NCBI GenBank assembly: GCA_001792895.1 | Contig: MARA01000032.1 | Location: forward strand, 310,001-374,000 | Reading direction: 5' to 3' | From: Lentinus brumalis | Lineage: Eukaryota; Basidiomycota; Agaricomycetes; Polyporales; Polyporaceae | Length of the DNA stretch: 64,000 nt | Shown: in pieces, positions 1 through 11,303 of the stretch | Layout of the letters: each line of letters opens with the position of its first letter | How positions within the stretch are numbered: the stretch's first letter is position 1 | Position numbers and translations under genes: made by a program | Notes under the pieces: generated by a model | Told to the model about the DNA's origin: nothing | The model's database searches: none | What the model saw: the letters and a program-made list of their open reading frames with translations, nothing else

Positions 1-2229
1 CGTCCCACGGAAGGACCCTCTGAGGCGTCAGTGGTCGTCATCGGGATGCGGGGTTCTGGCAAGACTTTCATTGGCGAGCTCGCGGCGTCAGCCCTTGGGT
101 GGCAATTTCTCGACGCCGACGTCGTGTTCGAGCAGAAGCATTCCATTGGTGTCCGCGATTTCGTCCAGAAGAACGGGTGGCCGGCCTTCCGTGCTGCTGA
201 GACGGCGATCCTTCAAGAGTTACTAGCACAGCACGGTCAGAGACACGTTCTCAGTCTCGGCGGAGGGATTGTAGAGACGCCGGATGCTCGGGAAGCCCTC
301 AAAGCTTATGCAAAGAAAGGCCCCGTTGTCCACATCATCAGGGAGATCGATGAGATCATCACGTACCTCGGAGAGGAGACCGCTCGTCCCGCGTACGGCG
401 AGCCTGTCATCGACGTGTTCACGCGCCGCCAGCCGTGGTTCGCCGAGTGCTGCAACTACGAGTTCGTCAACTACACTGGTGTTCTGAGCTCAACGGACAC
501 TCTCGCAGAAGATGACTCCAAGACGGCTCCCTCCACTCTCAGCGTGCGCGACGAGGTCTCGCGGTTCTTCAACCACATCACGGCTCAGCGCCCCAACTAT
601 GCTCCGAACCTTGCGAAGGGACGGCGGTCGTACTTCCTCTGCCTGACATACCCGGACATCACACCCGCGCTGCCACACATTCAGGAGATGACTGCAGGTG
701 TCGACGCTGTCGAGCTGCGCGTTGATCTTCTGCGCTCTCCGAAGGACTTCGACAAGCTCGGACCTTACATCCCTCCCACCGCCTACGTGAGCAACCAGGT
801 CGCCGCTCTGCGACACAAGACCACTCTTCCCATCATCTTCACGGTTCGTACCGTATCGCAGGGAGGTCAGTTCCCCGATCATGCTGAGAAGGAGGCCTTT
901 GAGCTCTTCATCGCTGCGGTACGCCTGGGTATTGAGTACATCGACATCGAGATCTCGTGGTCGGAAAAGAACATCCTCGACCTCATCGCTCGCAAGGGAC
1001 AGTCGAAGATCATCGCGTCATGGCACGACTGGAGCGGCAACATGCGCTGGGATGACAAGCCGGTTGAGGCGAAGTACCGCGTCGCACACGAGTACGGGGA
1101 CATCGTCAAGATCGTCGGGAAAGCGGACGGAATCGAGGACAACTTCGCCTTGCATCAGTTCGTCCTCCGTGCGCAGGCCGGTCCCGACGCGAAGCCCATC
1201 ATCGCAATCAATATGGGTGTCGAGGGCCAGATGTCGCGCATCTTGAACTCTACGTTCAGTCCGGTGACGCACCCGCTCCTGCCGAACAAAGCTGCCCCTG
1301 GTCAGCTCTCCTTCGCGCAAATCCAGACCGCTCTTCACTTACTCGGCCAGCTCCCTGCGAAGAGGTTCTTCCTCTTCGGCACACCGATTGCGCACTCTAT
1401 GTCCCCAACCCTGCACAACACGGCGTTCGAAGCGCTCGGCCTTCCGCACAAATACGAGCTCTTCGAGACAGAGTCCGTCGGCGAGGAAATCAAAGCGGCC
1501 ATCACGCTCCCTACCTTCGGCGGAGCGTCGGTCACCATCCCTTTCAAGCGTGACATCATGCCTCTGCTGGATTCCCTCTCTCCCGACGCGGAGGCTATTG
1601 GCGCTGTTAACACTGTCGTCCCAGTCACGAGGGAGGACGGCTCGACGATGCTCTACGGTGAGAACACCGACTGGCGTGGCATCACCCAGAGCATTCGGAG
1701 ATCTCTCCCGCCGAGCGTGCTCAAGCCCGAAGCAGGTCTGATCATCGGCGCAGGCGGAACATCCCGCGCGGCGATCTACGCTCTGTGGAAGCTGGGCGTC
1801 CCGACGGTCTACCTGTTCAACCGCACCAAGAGCAGCGCGGAGGCCCTGGTCGACGCATTCCCCGACGTTACCATCAAGCTGGTAGATGAGCTCGGGAAGT
1901 GGCCTGATAACGGACCCGCTCCTACCGTTATCATCTCTACGGTCCCCGCCTCTGCGACGTCGCTCGAGCCGTTGGTGAACGATTCCATCTTCCTTCGCAG
2001 CTCGATCCTGTCAGCGCCGGGAGGGGTCGTTATTGACATGGCGTACAAGCCAGCCGAAACGCCTCTGCTCGTGCTTGCGAAGAATGTAGGGAAGGAGTGG
2101 AGGACGGTCAAGGGTGTCGAGGTGTTGCTTGAGCAAGGCTACCACCAGTTCCACTTGTGGACTGGCCGTCACTGTCCGAAGAAGATCGTTGCGGACCGGG
2201 TCTGGAGAGCGTACTCGATGTCCGCCTAG
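1..2229 (+). CDS. ARO1: AROM pentafunctional polypeptide, C-terminal part (shikimate kinase, 3-dehydroquinate dehydratase, shikimate dehydrogenase)
   Basis: This is the 3' half of the fungal AROM gene, which carries out five steps of the cytosolic shikimate pathway to aromatic amino acids. The frame is open from base 1, so the gene enters from outside the window; the dehydroquinate synthase and EPSP synthase domains must lie upstream. Visible domains in order: shikimate kinase with Walker A GMRGSGKT near the edge; type I dehydroquinase (about residues 200-430 of the visible part) with VELRVDLL, the catalytic His in SWHDWSG and the likely Schiff-base Lys in DIVKIVG; shikimate dehydrogenase (about 445 to the end) with SMSPTLHNTAF, SVTIPFK, GAVNTVV, GENTDWRG and the nucleotide loop GAGGTSRAA. 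No intron or disruption is visible. The stop is TAG at 2227-2229. Domain order and motifs are diagnostic. Confidence 0.97.
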   Translation, partial: RPTEGPSEASVVVIGMRGSGKTFIGELAASALGWQFLDADVVFEQKHSIGVRDFVQKNGWPAFRAAETAILQELLAQHGQRHVLSLGGGIVETPDAREALKAYAKKGPVVHIIREIDEIITYLGEETARPAYGEPVIDVFTRRQPWFAECCNYEFVNYTGVLSSTDTLAEDDSKTAPSTLSVRDEVSRFFNHITAQRPNYAPNLAKGRRSYFLCLTYPDITPALPHIQEMTAGVDAVELRVDLLRSPKDFDKLGPYIPPTAYVSNQVAALRHKTTLPIIFTVRTVSQGGQFPDHAEKEAFELFIAAVRLGIEYIDIEISWSEKNILDLIARKGQSKIIASWHDWSGNMRWDDKPVEAKYRVAHEYGDIVKIVGKADGIEDNFALHQFVLRAQAGPDAKPIIAINMGVEGQMSRILNSTFSPVTHPLLPNKAAPGQLSFAQIQTALHLLGQLPAKRFFLFGTPIAHSMSPTLHNTAFEALGLPHKYELFETESVGEEIKAAITLPTFGGASVTIPFKRDIMPLLDSLSPDAEAIGAVNTVVPVTREDGSTMLYGENTDWRGITQSIRRSLPPSVLKPEAGLIIGAGGTSRAAIYALWKLGVPTVYLFNRTKSSAEALVDAFPDVTIKLVDELGKWPDNGPAPTVIISTVPASATSLEPLVNDSIFLRSSILSAPGGVVIDMAYKPAETPLLVLAKNVGKEWRTVKGVEVLLEQGYHQFHLWTGRHCPKKIVADRVWRAYSMSA

Positions 2230-2353
2230 GTATAAAATCTGAAGTTGCTATTGACCTTGTAGTCGTATCTGGTTGGTTTAGATCTAAAGCGCAGATGGAG
2301 AGACAGCGAGAATTGTACTGATAGCTCATTTCAACAATGGGTACTTTCGTCGT

Positions 2354-5351
2354 TTACAAACTCAGCGTGACCGACGCGACACCGCCCTTGAACGGTACCA
2401 CCCAAGCACCAGCATCCTGATCCAGATTCGTGGTAGGCTTCAGTACCCCGAGCCCATTGCTCGCGGTGTTCTGTGCGAGCAGACGGGCTTCGGGAGCAGA
2501 AGCAGCCCCCGACACCCCTCCTGCAGACGGTGTAATAGTCAAGTGAACCGTGCGCTTTGCAGGATCGAAGTCGACCTCGGAGAACGCTCCCGCATCCAAT
2601 GTGAGCCACGCACCCAAAGGCGCAAGGAACACCCTCCTGCGGACGGAGTCCAGCGTCTGCACCTTGACCGTCGGCGACTTCGACACGACGTTTCCGCCGA
2701 ACGCCTGCCACCCGAAGTCCGGGTGCTCGATGATGTACGTGCCCATCTCGAGCGCGTGGCCAACAAAGTTGGGACCGTAGTCGCCTGAGTAGCCATCCCA
2801 CTTGAGGGTGTCCGCGAACGAGTGGAAGGATGCCGCTGCGAAGCCGCCTTGGTCGATGTTGGACAGTGGTCCGGAGAGCCCGCCAAAGCCGGCGCGCAGC
2901 AGGTAGTAGTCATCGGGGGTGGCGCGGAACTGCGAGATGAGCGGGATGGCGTTCAAACCGCTACCGTAGTGGTGAATCTGCCGCTCGATGCGCTGCAGCT
3001 TTCCACCGTAGACGTTGTCCCTGCGGAACGTATGATGAGCTTCGTTCTGATAGATGTTCACGTTCTGCAGTACTCACCAGTAGCGGCGGGCGTTCCCGTT
3101 GTAGCCCCAGTGCGGGACCGTCGGCTGGTACGCCAGAATAGAATTGAGCGCGTTCGTGGCAGTGACAGTGTCGTTGAAGTAGGTAGCCCATGCGTACACG
3201 CCTTCCTGACCAGTGGAGTCCCACGCCATCTCCGAACCGAAGCTACATAGAGACTTAGCATGCGATGCTGGAGATGGTTGTGAGACTTACGGATATCGCT
3301 CTCCAGCCCAGACCTTCTCTCTCGCCTGCATCCTGCTCTCCACGAGCGTCGCATTGGCGGTCAGACCCTCCCTCTTCAAATCGTCGAGCAGATAGCGGAT
3401 GACCGTCTCCTCCATCAGCCCGTCGTTCGCGTACCCCACGCGCCCGTTCGTCATCGTGGCAACGGTCATGACGGCCTGGTTGATGTACCAATCCCAAGTG
3501 TGAGTCTTTACCAGCTCCGGGTAGTTCCGCGCGACACGATACAAGGACCAGTATGCCGCGATGACGTGCACGTAGTCATAAGCACGGTCGGTTGCATATG
3601 ACGCGGCCTCGTTCCACGACCACCAGACACCCCAGTCAATGGTTGAAGGATACGTGTAGTTCGGCACGAGTTCTGGTTGGTAGAAGTAGACGGACTGGAC
3701 GAAAAGCGTCAGTAACTATAACAGATACAGGCGAAAGGACTTTCGCACCTTCTTCACAGTACCTGCGTAGAACAGTTTTGGTCATCAAGGTAAACAATCA
3801 ACGAGCGAAAGACTAACCGTTGCTATTCTGAATGGATCCCCACAACGTCTGGTTCACGAATTGTTCCATTTTGGCCACCTCCTTCGCATTCGGTTGCGTG
3901 AACTGCTTCAACGATGCGGCAAGCCACGACCCTGCGCCCGCTTCGTCACTTAAACCCGGGATCCACGCACGCGGGTCGTTCTTGACCACCGCATTGACTT
4001 CTCGGTCGTAGCTGATGACGGAGGGTGAGCGGTGGAAGGGGTCTGACGGATCATCGAACCATGAGTCCGTTGTGAGGAAATTGCCGAGGTCTGCGATGGC
4101 CTGAGTGGCAGCCTTCGTGACGTAGAAGTGGACCGTCTGGACGGTCCCGTCCGCGTAAGTAACGGTGAGGCGGGAGCGGCCCCATGCGTGAGCGGTGACG
4201 GCGTAGCCAACCCAGCTCAAGGAGGTCGCGTCGGTGGTAGTGGTCCACGACAGAGCGCCACTCGGGCTAACTGCGAGGGACTTCACGGCAGAAGGGTAGC
4301 TGAGGAATAGCTTCCCCTGCTGGTCAGATGGAAGGATGTATCCGGGAATGCCAACGGCGACGGGACGCTTCGCCGCCTGGAGCGCGCTCTCGATACCTCG
4401 GATAGACGGGGCAAGGATGAACCCAAGGCCATACGTCCGGGTCTCCCCAGGCTGCAGAGTTGCTGACGTAGGTGCGTTCCACGGTGTGACGTTCTTCCAC
4501 TCGTTCTGGGCGTACGCGAGGGTATGGAACTGCCATTCATACAGTCCTTCGAAGGTCTGCGACTGGTAGCCGAGCGCCTGCGACGTGCTCTCCGGGAGGA
4601 AACGCCATCCTTCCAGAGGCGACCGGCCCACGGGCACTACGACGAGCGGCGGCAGTGTCCCAAGTAGCGGCGTCACCTGGACGTAGCCCGCATCCTGACC
4701 GATGTATGGATCAAAAAGACTGCAGAGCTCGTTGGTCTGTGCCGCGGTGCGGCCGGTGAAAATCTGAGATGGCCAAAGATGGTGTCAGCGGATGCAGTCG
4801 AAGCTCTCGAAGAGTTGGGTTCGTACGTTATTGAACTCCAGCGGCGCACCAAGGGATCCGATCTCGACCGCTTGCTTCTGCGAGTTGGTGACGTCGAACA
4901 GGAGCTGGAGCTGGCCGTTCTCGAGTACCCATCTCCGCGTGATGTTCAGGAGCGATCCACTCGGAAGCGTTGGCGATAAACTCGCAGCTGCAAGCGTGCT
5001 GCCAGAGGCTGCTAATGCTGAGACGTTGCGACGCTGAGCAGCGGTGTCGCCACTGGTCCAAGCGGAAGAACCGACCAAGCGAGCGCGGAAGGTAATGTCG
5101 CCGAGGTGGTAGTTGCCGTTCGACTGACGCTGGGTCATGACATCCGCGGGTATGAAATCGAAGCCCGACGAGTTGCCCTTTGTCTTCAGCGAGTACAGCG
5201 TCTGCGAGTCCTTGACCAGCTGCACGCTGAAGGAAGGGGTATCGAACGAGAGGAATCCATCCTGCAACCCAAGGGTGGCGGCCTGCCCTGCGCCAGGGCG
5301 CACGAGAGAGATCACAGCGAATAGAGGTGTGACGAGGTAGAGCGCACGCAT
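2354..5351 (-). CDS. Secreted DUF5695-type protein, six exons including a 14-nt micro-exon
   Basis: Exons (high to low): 5351-4827, 4763-3818, 3762-3749, 3694-3291, 3242-3078 and 3020-2354. Together they make 2721 nt (906 aa) in one unbroken frame. The N-terminus is a signal peptide (MRALYLVTPLFAVISLV, then an Ala/Gly cleavage region), so the protein is probably secreted. Segments I associate with the fungal DUF5695 family: EFNNIFTGRTAAQTNELCS, VPHWGYNGNARRYW, RQIHHYGSGLNAIP, GPLSNIDQGGFA and DGYSGDYGPNF. The many Trp/Tyr/His and Asp residues suggest an alpha-toroid carbohydrate-active fold, but the activity is not known to me. All introns are GT-AG, 48-63 nt. The 14-nt exon restores frame between QNSN and SVYFYQPE. 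An ATG at 3061 lies in the last intron and is not a start. A TATA-like sequence lies about 45 nt upstream of the start. Family assignment is from memory. Confidence 0.8.
3749..3762 (-). other. 14-nt micro-exon of the DUF5695-type gene
   Basis: The 14 nt are flanked by an AG acceptor (CTACGCAG) and a GTGCGA donor. The preceding intron is 55 nt and the following one 54 nt. With it, phase 1 becomes phase 0 and the protein reads N-G-T-V-K-K-S-V-Y-F-Y. Without it the two large neighbouring exons cannot be joined in frame using the other GT/AG sites I could find. Confidence 0.7.
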
Positions 5352-6557
5352 CGTGGTCAGCAGCCTGCACGAACGGTTTGAATCCCGGCGGCTTTATAGC
5401 AGACACGAGTATGAGGTCCGAACTTCTACAGGTGCGGCTCCGCATGGCTGGTGTGCTTCCTCGAGCTTCTGTCTGGCATTTCTCCGAGAGTAAGGCGGCA
5501 CCGGAATCCGTGCGCTCCGTCGGCTGCGTAAACTGCTCGTGCTTGGTACCAATACCAATACGCGTGTCAAACCGTTGAACGCATACAGGAGTAGCTTGTA
5601 GTACTCACATCGTACGTGCTCGCTGTCTCGTTCTCGACTACGACCGAGCACAAATTGGGACCATCTCGTCACGGGAGGAGAGACGTGACCACTTGCCAGT
5701 ACTTTGGCGGTATATCTGCCGGGTGGTCAGCTGGGTGGTCCGCGACAGAGGCATCTATGTTGAGCGGACCGTGGTGCACGATGCTGGAACTACATGGCGG
5801 TCCGCTCCAGTGGCTCGTGGTACATGGCTGCTGTGGCTTCGAGAAGATCATGAAGCAGATCCCGGCGGCGGCTGATTTGATGGTTCGAATGCGGCTATAT
5901 GCGGCATGCTGAAGAGCTCAAGATGTCAATGTGGTCACTACGGAAGGAATGGCGGAAACTTGAATGAGTATGAAGCAGTGATCGTGGTGGTTGCAAGTCA
6001 AGCCGGGCGACAATGACACAATTAGCGCCGATGCCGCTCGATTTCTCAAGGCAATTGAGAGCCCTGTTTAGGTCGTCCAAACCACCTTGTAGTACATAGT
6101 CCGTCGTGTAAATCACACATATCCAAGTAACCGACAATAGAACCCAGATGCGGGTCCGTATATTTTCGCCAAACCACCAGGCCCGAAGCTATGGAGTTAC
6201 ACAGGAGCGAACAACACGCGGGATGAGAGACAGAGGCAGAGAGAAACCAATGCCACTGGACAGTAAGATCCAGAGGCGACTAAGAAGAATGCAGATTGTC
6301 AAGGAGTACAAAGCACGTGGGCGTGCCGGTGAAAGTATGTGTGTGTGAGTCCAGATAGGCTGTGTGTACAATAGCAAGAATGTCCCGATAGATGAAGTGA
6401 GCAAATAATGTTAATGCAGATGGAGATAAATTGGACGATGAGATGCCGATGCCGATGATATGAGTAGAGGAATTGAGAGATGTGGTATGAAGATGAGAAA
6501 GAAGAGACAAGGGAGGAGAGAGGAGGCGGAGGCGGAGTGGAAGGGTGAGAGGCGCAC
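5352..6557. other. Intergenic, no supported gene
   Basis: About 1.2 kb between two minus-strand genes. It holds the likely promoter of the DUF5695-type gene (TATA-like TATAAAG on the minus strand near 5392-5398) and, at the other end, the presumed 3' UTR of the zinc-finger gene. Short open frames lack codon-like composition or splice partners. I see nothing else. Confidence 0.5.
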
Positions 6558-7829
6558 TCAAACACGGTACGGGCTGAAGTCGTAGAGCGTCTGAGGCCAG
6601 CTGCCAGCCCGCCGTGGAGGGCTAGCTGCAGAGGTGGGCGAGACCGTCGACTCGCGCGAGGGAGGGTACGGCTTAACCACAGCCATTTGCTCGCCGAAGA
6701 ACTGTCCCGGCTGCATTGAAGCCTGCGGGTAGCCTTGGTGCATCTGCGGCAATGACAGGTGCCGGACGATGGTGCAGGTAGAGGGCGGCACGGAGACAGA
6801 GGCCGCGGGCACAGGCTCGAGGCTCGCGAGGACTGAATCGAAGGCCGTAAACAGCGGGTTCTGCTGGAGCTCATAGAGAGCTTGGTCGTGTTGCTCCACG
6901 GGGACGCTCACAGAGAGGAGTTGGCTGGTGAAAGTCTCGACGTGGTCCGGGGTGGTTGCGCAGGAGACGCCGTAGGAAGAGGAGGGCAACGATGTCCACA
7001 AAGGGAGGTCATCAGAGGCGAGCTTCTGGCACTTGGCGTCGTTCGAGGCAAAAGGGTCAACGAAGGGAGCGTTCTCAAGGAGTTCCTCCTCCTGGTAAAA
7101 TGCCTCCTCCACGAGATGCTTTCCTTTTCCCTTCCCTTTGCCTCCGCCCTTGCCCTTGTCCTGACTCCTGCCAGTGCCAGAGCCAGTGTCAGACCCTTTC
7201 GCGGGCGCCCTGCCACACTCTGAGTCAGGCAGGCAGTGGCTCGCCGTGCAAAGGGTAGGTATCGCGACATCGGTGAGCGGATCGTGGGCACGATAGTTGT
7301 GCAGGTCCGCCCGGTGCCTGGAAAGAGAAGATGCTTCACGCAACTCCCTTGCGCAGGGGATGACGACGCCTTGACAAAGCCAAAAATGCGGACATATGTG
7401 CTTGGCCTTCAGGCTATCGGGAAGGGCGGACTGTCAGTGCATGCAGTTGGTCGAAGGCCTGAGAGACGTACTGCCGGGATTCACGATGCGTTTGCATATT
7501 ACACAGCTGCGTGAAGCCCTTGTTCCCGCGTTTCTGAGACCTGTTGCATCCCGGGACAGGGCACCAGTAGAGGCTGCGAGAGGAGATGAGCTACGAGCGT
7601 CGACCACACCAGAAGCAGGTACACATACTACTTCGACGCTTCATCTTCGCTGTGCATACTACGCATATGCCGCGGGAGGTCTCCGGCGAGCTTCTGGCCA
7701 CATTCAGCGCACACATACTGCAGGAGGGACAGCGTGGTTAGCCTATGCGCGGTATGTTTTGTACGAGGCAGATAATACCTTGAGTGGCTTGCGAGGCTTG
7801 GGACCAGGCTTGTTACGCTGGCAAGGCAT
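6558..7829 (-). CDS. C2H2 zinc-finger protein, four exons
   Basis: Exons 7829-7779, 7717-7629, 7573-7472 and 7317-6558 give 1002 nt (333 aa) in one frame; all three introns are GT-AG. The short basic N-terminus (MPCQRNKPGPKPRKPLK) leads into finger 1, with C-x2-C in YVCAECGQK and H-x4-H in RHMRSMH, then finger 2, with C-x4-C in WCPVPGCN followed by THRESRQH. The fingers are split over exons 2-4, which is why no single open frame shows them. The remaining 230 residues are low-complexity: a Gly/Lys run (GGGKGKGKGK), then Ser/Pro/Gln-rich sequence typical of fungal regulators. I infer a nuclear DNA-binding protein; no target can be named. Finger 1 has an unusually short Cys-His loop. Confidence 0.7.
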
Positions 7830-8815
7830 GGTGGTTGGTGGTGTGGGTGGTGCGGGAGGGTATGGGATGTATGTGGTATGGATGTGGCTAGGATGCTAGC
7901 TCGAGTAGGATGTGGCTCTGGATGGCGGCGAAGGTCTCGGGAGGGGGGAGTATGTTCGGGGGATGCGCAGAGGCGTCGGGGGATGAGGTCCATTGGCCCA
8001 AAGGGCCCTGATTTATAGCCGGGCATTGGCAGGGCGGATTGCCTCTCAATCGCGCTTTTGCGCTGGTTGCGAGCGATGGATTGCTTACTGCCTGGGTTGG
8101 AAGGTTTGCAATCACGGCCAAACAAGTGCGGAAGCGCGTTGAGCCACTCGCCCTCGTGTCTTGCCTGGTATGGCGACTCCTGTGCTTGCTGGTGTTTGGT
8201 TCTTGAGTGGCTCACTGGAGGCGTATATGTGTCTCTGTTTGCTTTCGAGCCACTGTCCCTCTGCAGAGGCGTGGGCAGTGCGACTGGCGTAGAGCGAGAC
8301 GGTCCTCCCAGGTAGTGGTTACATCCTGTTACGTCACAGGAAGCATCCGAGCGACGATCCTATGGGTTAGCGTTTCGATTAGCTTTCCTTGAGCTTCTCG
8401 TTCAAAACAATGAGCCGTCCTACTGCTCACCGCGAGGGATGTCGCCACCGCGCTTGAAGATCCTTCGGCACGTGACTCGCTTTGACTTCCGGCTCTTTTA
8501 GTGTGACGCCCGCCGCTTTGGCTCGCAAGAATCGTGTACGAGGCTGTGGACAGCGTGAGCATCAGATTCTTCGCAGAAACTCACCACGTAACAGATGCAT
8601 GGACGATGCCAATGCTGAAGCGCTGACACACAGGGTCGAAAGGTGGCCAGCCAATGTATTCCAAGACACACGCTCGTACAGCACGACTCCGGAGCAAATA
8701 TACATCATACATAAGTATTCTGCGGAAGCCGTCAGAGCCATTCGATCTGACCAGACGCCAGTACTCACCTTCTTCTATATAGATCCATTCCCCCAATGTA
8801 ATATATGCGCCGCGT
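7830..8815. other. Intergenic, no supported gene
   Basis: About 1 kb between the 5' end of the zinc-finger gene and the 3' end of the isomerase gene. Open frames here are short, lack splice partners and show no recognisable protein. It probably contains the zinc-finger promoter and the isomerase 3' UTR. Confidence 0.45.
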
Positions 8816-10624
8816 CTACTCTACAGTGGGCTTGGCGACAGGGCTGGCGGGCTTGTCGACCTTCTCTATGCGGCCGTCGTGCCACTTAATGGTGACGCTC
8901 CCGTCCTGGTTCCCGAAGTACGCCGCCTTGGCCATCTGGCAGAACAGGCCGACCTCGACAACGCCCGTGAGCATCTTGATGCGTGTGAGGAGCTGTCGAT
9001 GCATGTAGTCAGTCAACGAGCGCGCGTCACCGCGGCGAGTGGAGTGCACGTACTGTATACGGATCCTTCATCAGCTCCTCCGGGAAGGGTGCGTCGATGA
9101 GGAAGTTGCCGTTGTCCGACACCACTGGCCCGGCCTTGGCCTTGGCCATCCGCAGCTCCGCTGTGGGCGAGCCGATGAGGTGCAGATTCTGCAATATCTT
9201 CGTGTATGCGAACGGCACGACTTCTATCGGGATGCCCTGCTTGAACTGCGGTCTCCGTCAGCATTGCAGTAGAGCGCGCATATGCACCACAGACTTACAT
9301 TCTTGCCGAGCACGTCGGAGTTCTTGCGGTAATCCGCAACCAGGACGAAGGTGTCAGCAGCCTCTGCGAGGACCTTCTCGCGTAGGTGGCATCCTCCGCC
9401 GCCCTTGATGCAGTTCAAATCATGATCCACTCTGTCGTGACCAGTCAGCTCGCGCATACAAGTCACAAAATGCGCTGCACTTACTCGTCTGCACCGTCAA
9501 TTGTCACGTCAATCACCGGGTACTGGTCAACGTCTCCGAGGAGCAGACCGGACTTGACAATCAACTCCTTGGATTGGAAACCTGTGAAGAAACAGTGTTA
9601 AATAGACCTATGTAAAGGATGACGGTAACCGCAAAGGCAGATTGCGCGGAGGAAAGCGAGATCGCGCTGTAGTCTCGTCCCGCTAGGCAAATGAGCACAG
9701 GGCAGCTCGCCCTTGCGATAGATATATGCGCGCAAGTGGTCCCCTTTCCATACTATCAGGGCGCGAACGAAAGTATGAGAGGGGCAACACCGCCAAGATG
9801 ATATGAACGGACGTGGGTGATGAGTTCTGTCGCACTACCAGACCAGCACGCCCGCGTCTATAGCATTTCTTGGCGAGACCGTGCACTTGATATATGCGCG
9901 CATTGCGGCCGCAACGCAGCACAGTGATGGTCGTACACGGGCTCCCTCCTCTTGCGGCGGGCGTAGGTAAGACCTTTGCTACCCTTGCCCACATCGGCCC
10001 ATACAGAAGTTCTCGAAGAAATGATTGTAAACTCACCGGTCGGGATGAACACTCGGTCCTTGTTGACCTCCTTCCCTTGCGCCACGATACGCTCGACGAC
10101 ATAGGGGACGGTCGACCCTGAGTCACGCAGCGATGAATACAAAGCTCAGAAAATTGTGCAAAGTCGCCCTACCTGAGCCAATGCCAATGACCTGCCAGCG
10201 CGAGGTTGAGCGAGCGGAGAAAAAATGAAAATGGCGGGACATACCTTGTGTTCGCGGTGGATGTGTCTGTCAACGGCGGTCCATGCCGCTAGACGCTTCG
10301 CGCCCTCTACCGATGACGTCGGGGCGGGGACTGTCGACAGTGTCAGAATTCATTTGCTTGCCAGCTTTTCGTCGAGAGAGGCGGACCTTTGGGAGGAGGG
10401 GCTGGGACATGTGCGGGACGCTTTGTCCCGCCAGCGTTGCCCGCAGCGGCAAGGGGTACACTCCGTCGGTGGGAGTCCTGGACCACGGATCGTGCACGAC
10501 GGGCAGTTTTCGGGGGAGCAGGGGGCCAGCAGCCATGAGCGACATGCTGGGCGGGCGGGGGCGGGGAGATGGGGGTGTGGACTCACGAGAGGTCGGGGGT
10601 CAGTACCGCTGGTGGAATCGGCAT
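8816..10624 (-). CDS. RKI1: Ribose-5-phosphate isomerase A
   Basis: Interconverts ribose-5-phosphate and ribulose-5-phosphate in the pentose phosphate pathway. Exons (high to low): 10624-10587 (N-terminus), 10330-10245, 10191-10173 (19 nt), 10117-10037, 9581-9485, 9431-9299, 9245-9054 and 8992-8816. Family motifs in order: [26 protein letters not shown] (phosphate loop), [21 protein letters not shown] (catalytic Asp region), [42 protein letters not shown] and [17 protein letters not shown]. From exon 2 onward the model is in frame. The join of exon 1 ([13 protein letters not shown]) to exon 2 is out by one base with the only good donor and acceptor, so the start is uncertain; an extra C in the CCCC at 10327-10330 would explain it. 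The same frame extends upstream to 10843 and could encode a leader. Confidence 0.9.
9582..10036 (-). other. 455-nt intron of RKI1 with a repeated 14-mer
   Basis: This intron lies between the exon ending FIPTG and the one starting FQSKELI. It is about eight times longer than the usual 50-60 nt introns here. It contains GATATATGCGCGCA twice, at 9721-9734 and 9889-9902, with the palindromic core TGCGCGCA. No open frame or splice partner inside it is convincing. Confidence 0.6.
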
Positions 10625-10931
10625 GGTGCTGAGCGTTCGGAAATGCTTGGAAGCCGGGGAGCTCGACGATCGGAGATGTCTCAAGAGCGTGCTCGTCGTC
10701 GTCCTCGCCGTTCGTCGCGGGGTCAAAGATGGGTTCTGGCAGAGACGAAGGTGGGCGATGAGCATGAAATACTGTCGTCGAGGAGGGCTTCTCGCCCCGC
10801 ACCGGAGCCGGCCAGCCTGGGATCGTCTAGCCGCGCGTCTCACTTGCCTCTCGCCGCCATCCCATCTACCCCGTTCTCAACTCCCTGAGGCCTGCTGGGA
10901 ACAACCCAGGCCGCGTGCTCGTCGTAGAGAC

Positions 10932-11303
10932 ATGAAAGCCATACGTGGTATGTGTCCCAGGAACGCTCTCTCATGCGCGGCTTACGGCGTCCCCGTTGGC
11001 AGGAGTGCTTCTCACCTGGTCAGTGTACTGAGCCACTAGGCTTGTTCCGGGGTCGCACGGACATCTGACGGCGAGCGTAGCGACTCGGCGGTGAAGCAGA
11101 TATTGCTCACGATGAACGAGAAGCATAGTTTCATCATCGAGGATTTGGACGACTTTCATGTTGTGATTAAGGCAGACGACGAGTATCGGGTGAGGCGCGA
11201 GCTCGAGGCAGAGGTGCGTGGTCAGCTCATGGCACAGCTGGATGACTTGCTGAGACGACATCACTCATTGCAGCTCGAGAAGAACACATATAGTCTTGAA
11301 TGA
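10932..11303 (+). CDS. TFB5: TFIIH subunit TFB5 (GTF2H5/TTDA homologue)
   Basis: This is the smallest core subunit of TFIIH, which stabilises the complex in transcription and nucleotide excision repair. It starts MKAIR(G) in exon 1 at 10932-10947, followed by a GTATGT donor. Exon 2 ends at 11213 and gives VKQILLTMNEKHSFIIEDL, DDFHVVIKADDE and RRELEAE. A 60-nt intron (GTGCGT ... TTGCAG) then joins to LEKNTYSLE and the TGA at 11301-11303. The FIIEDLDD core and the LEKNTYSL end match TFB5 well and the total is about the usual 70 aa. The join between MKAIRG and VKQ is unresolved: with the acceptor at 11039 the frames disagree, whereas a donor at 10953 with an acceptor at 11080 keeps frame but drops about four expected residues. 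The gene diverges from RKI1, about 300 bp away. Confidence 0.8.

Noticed and set aside
490..2111. Multiple minus-strand frames opposite AROM
   Set aside because: Reverse-strand shadows of a GC-rich coding region whose plus-strand frame is unmistakable.
2354..3061. Separate short gene starting at the ATG at 3061
   Set aside because: That ATG lies in a GTGAGT...CGCAG intron; the frame is the last exon of the DUF5695-type gene.
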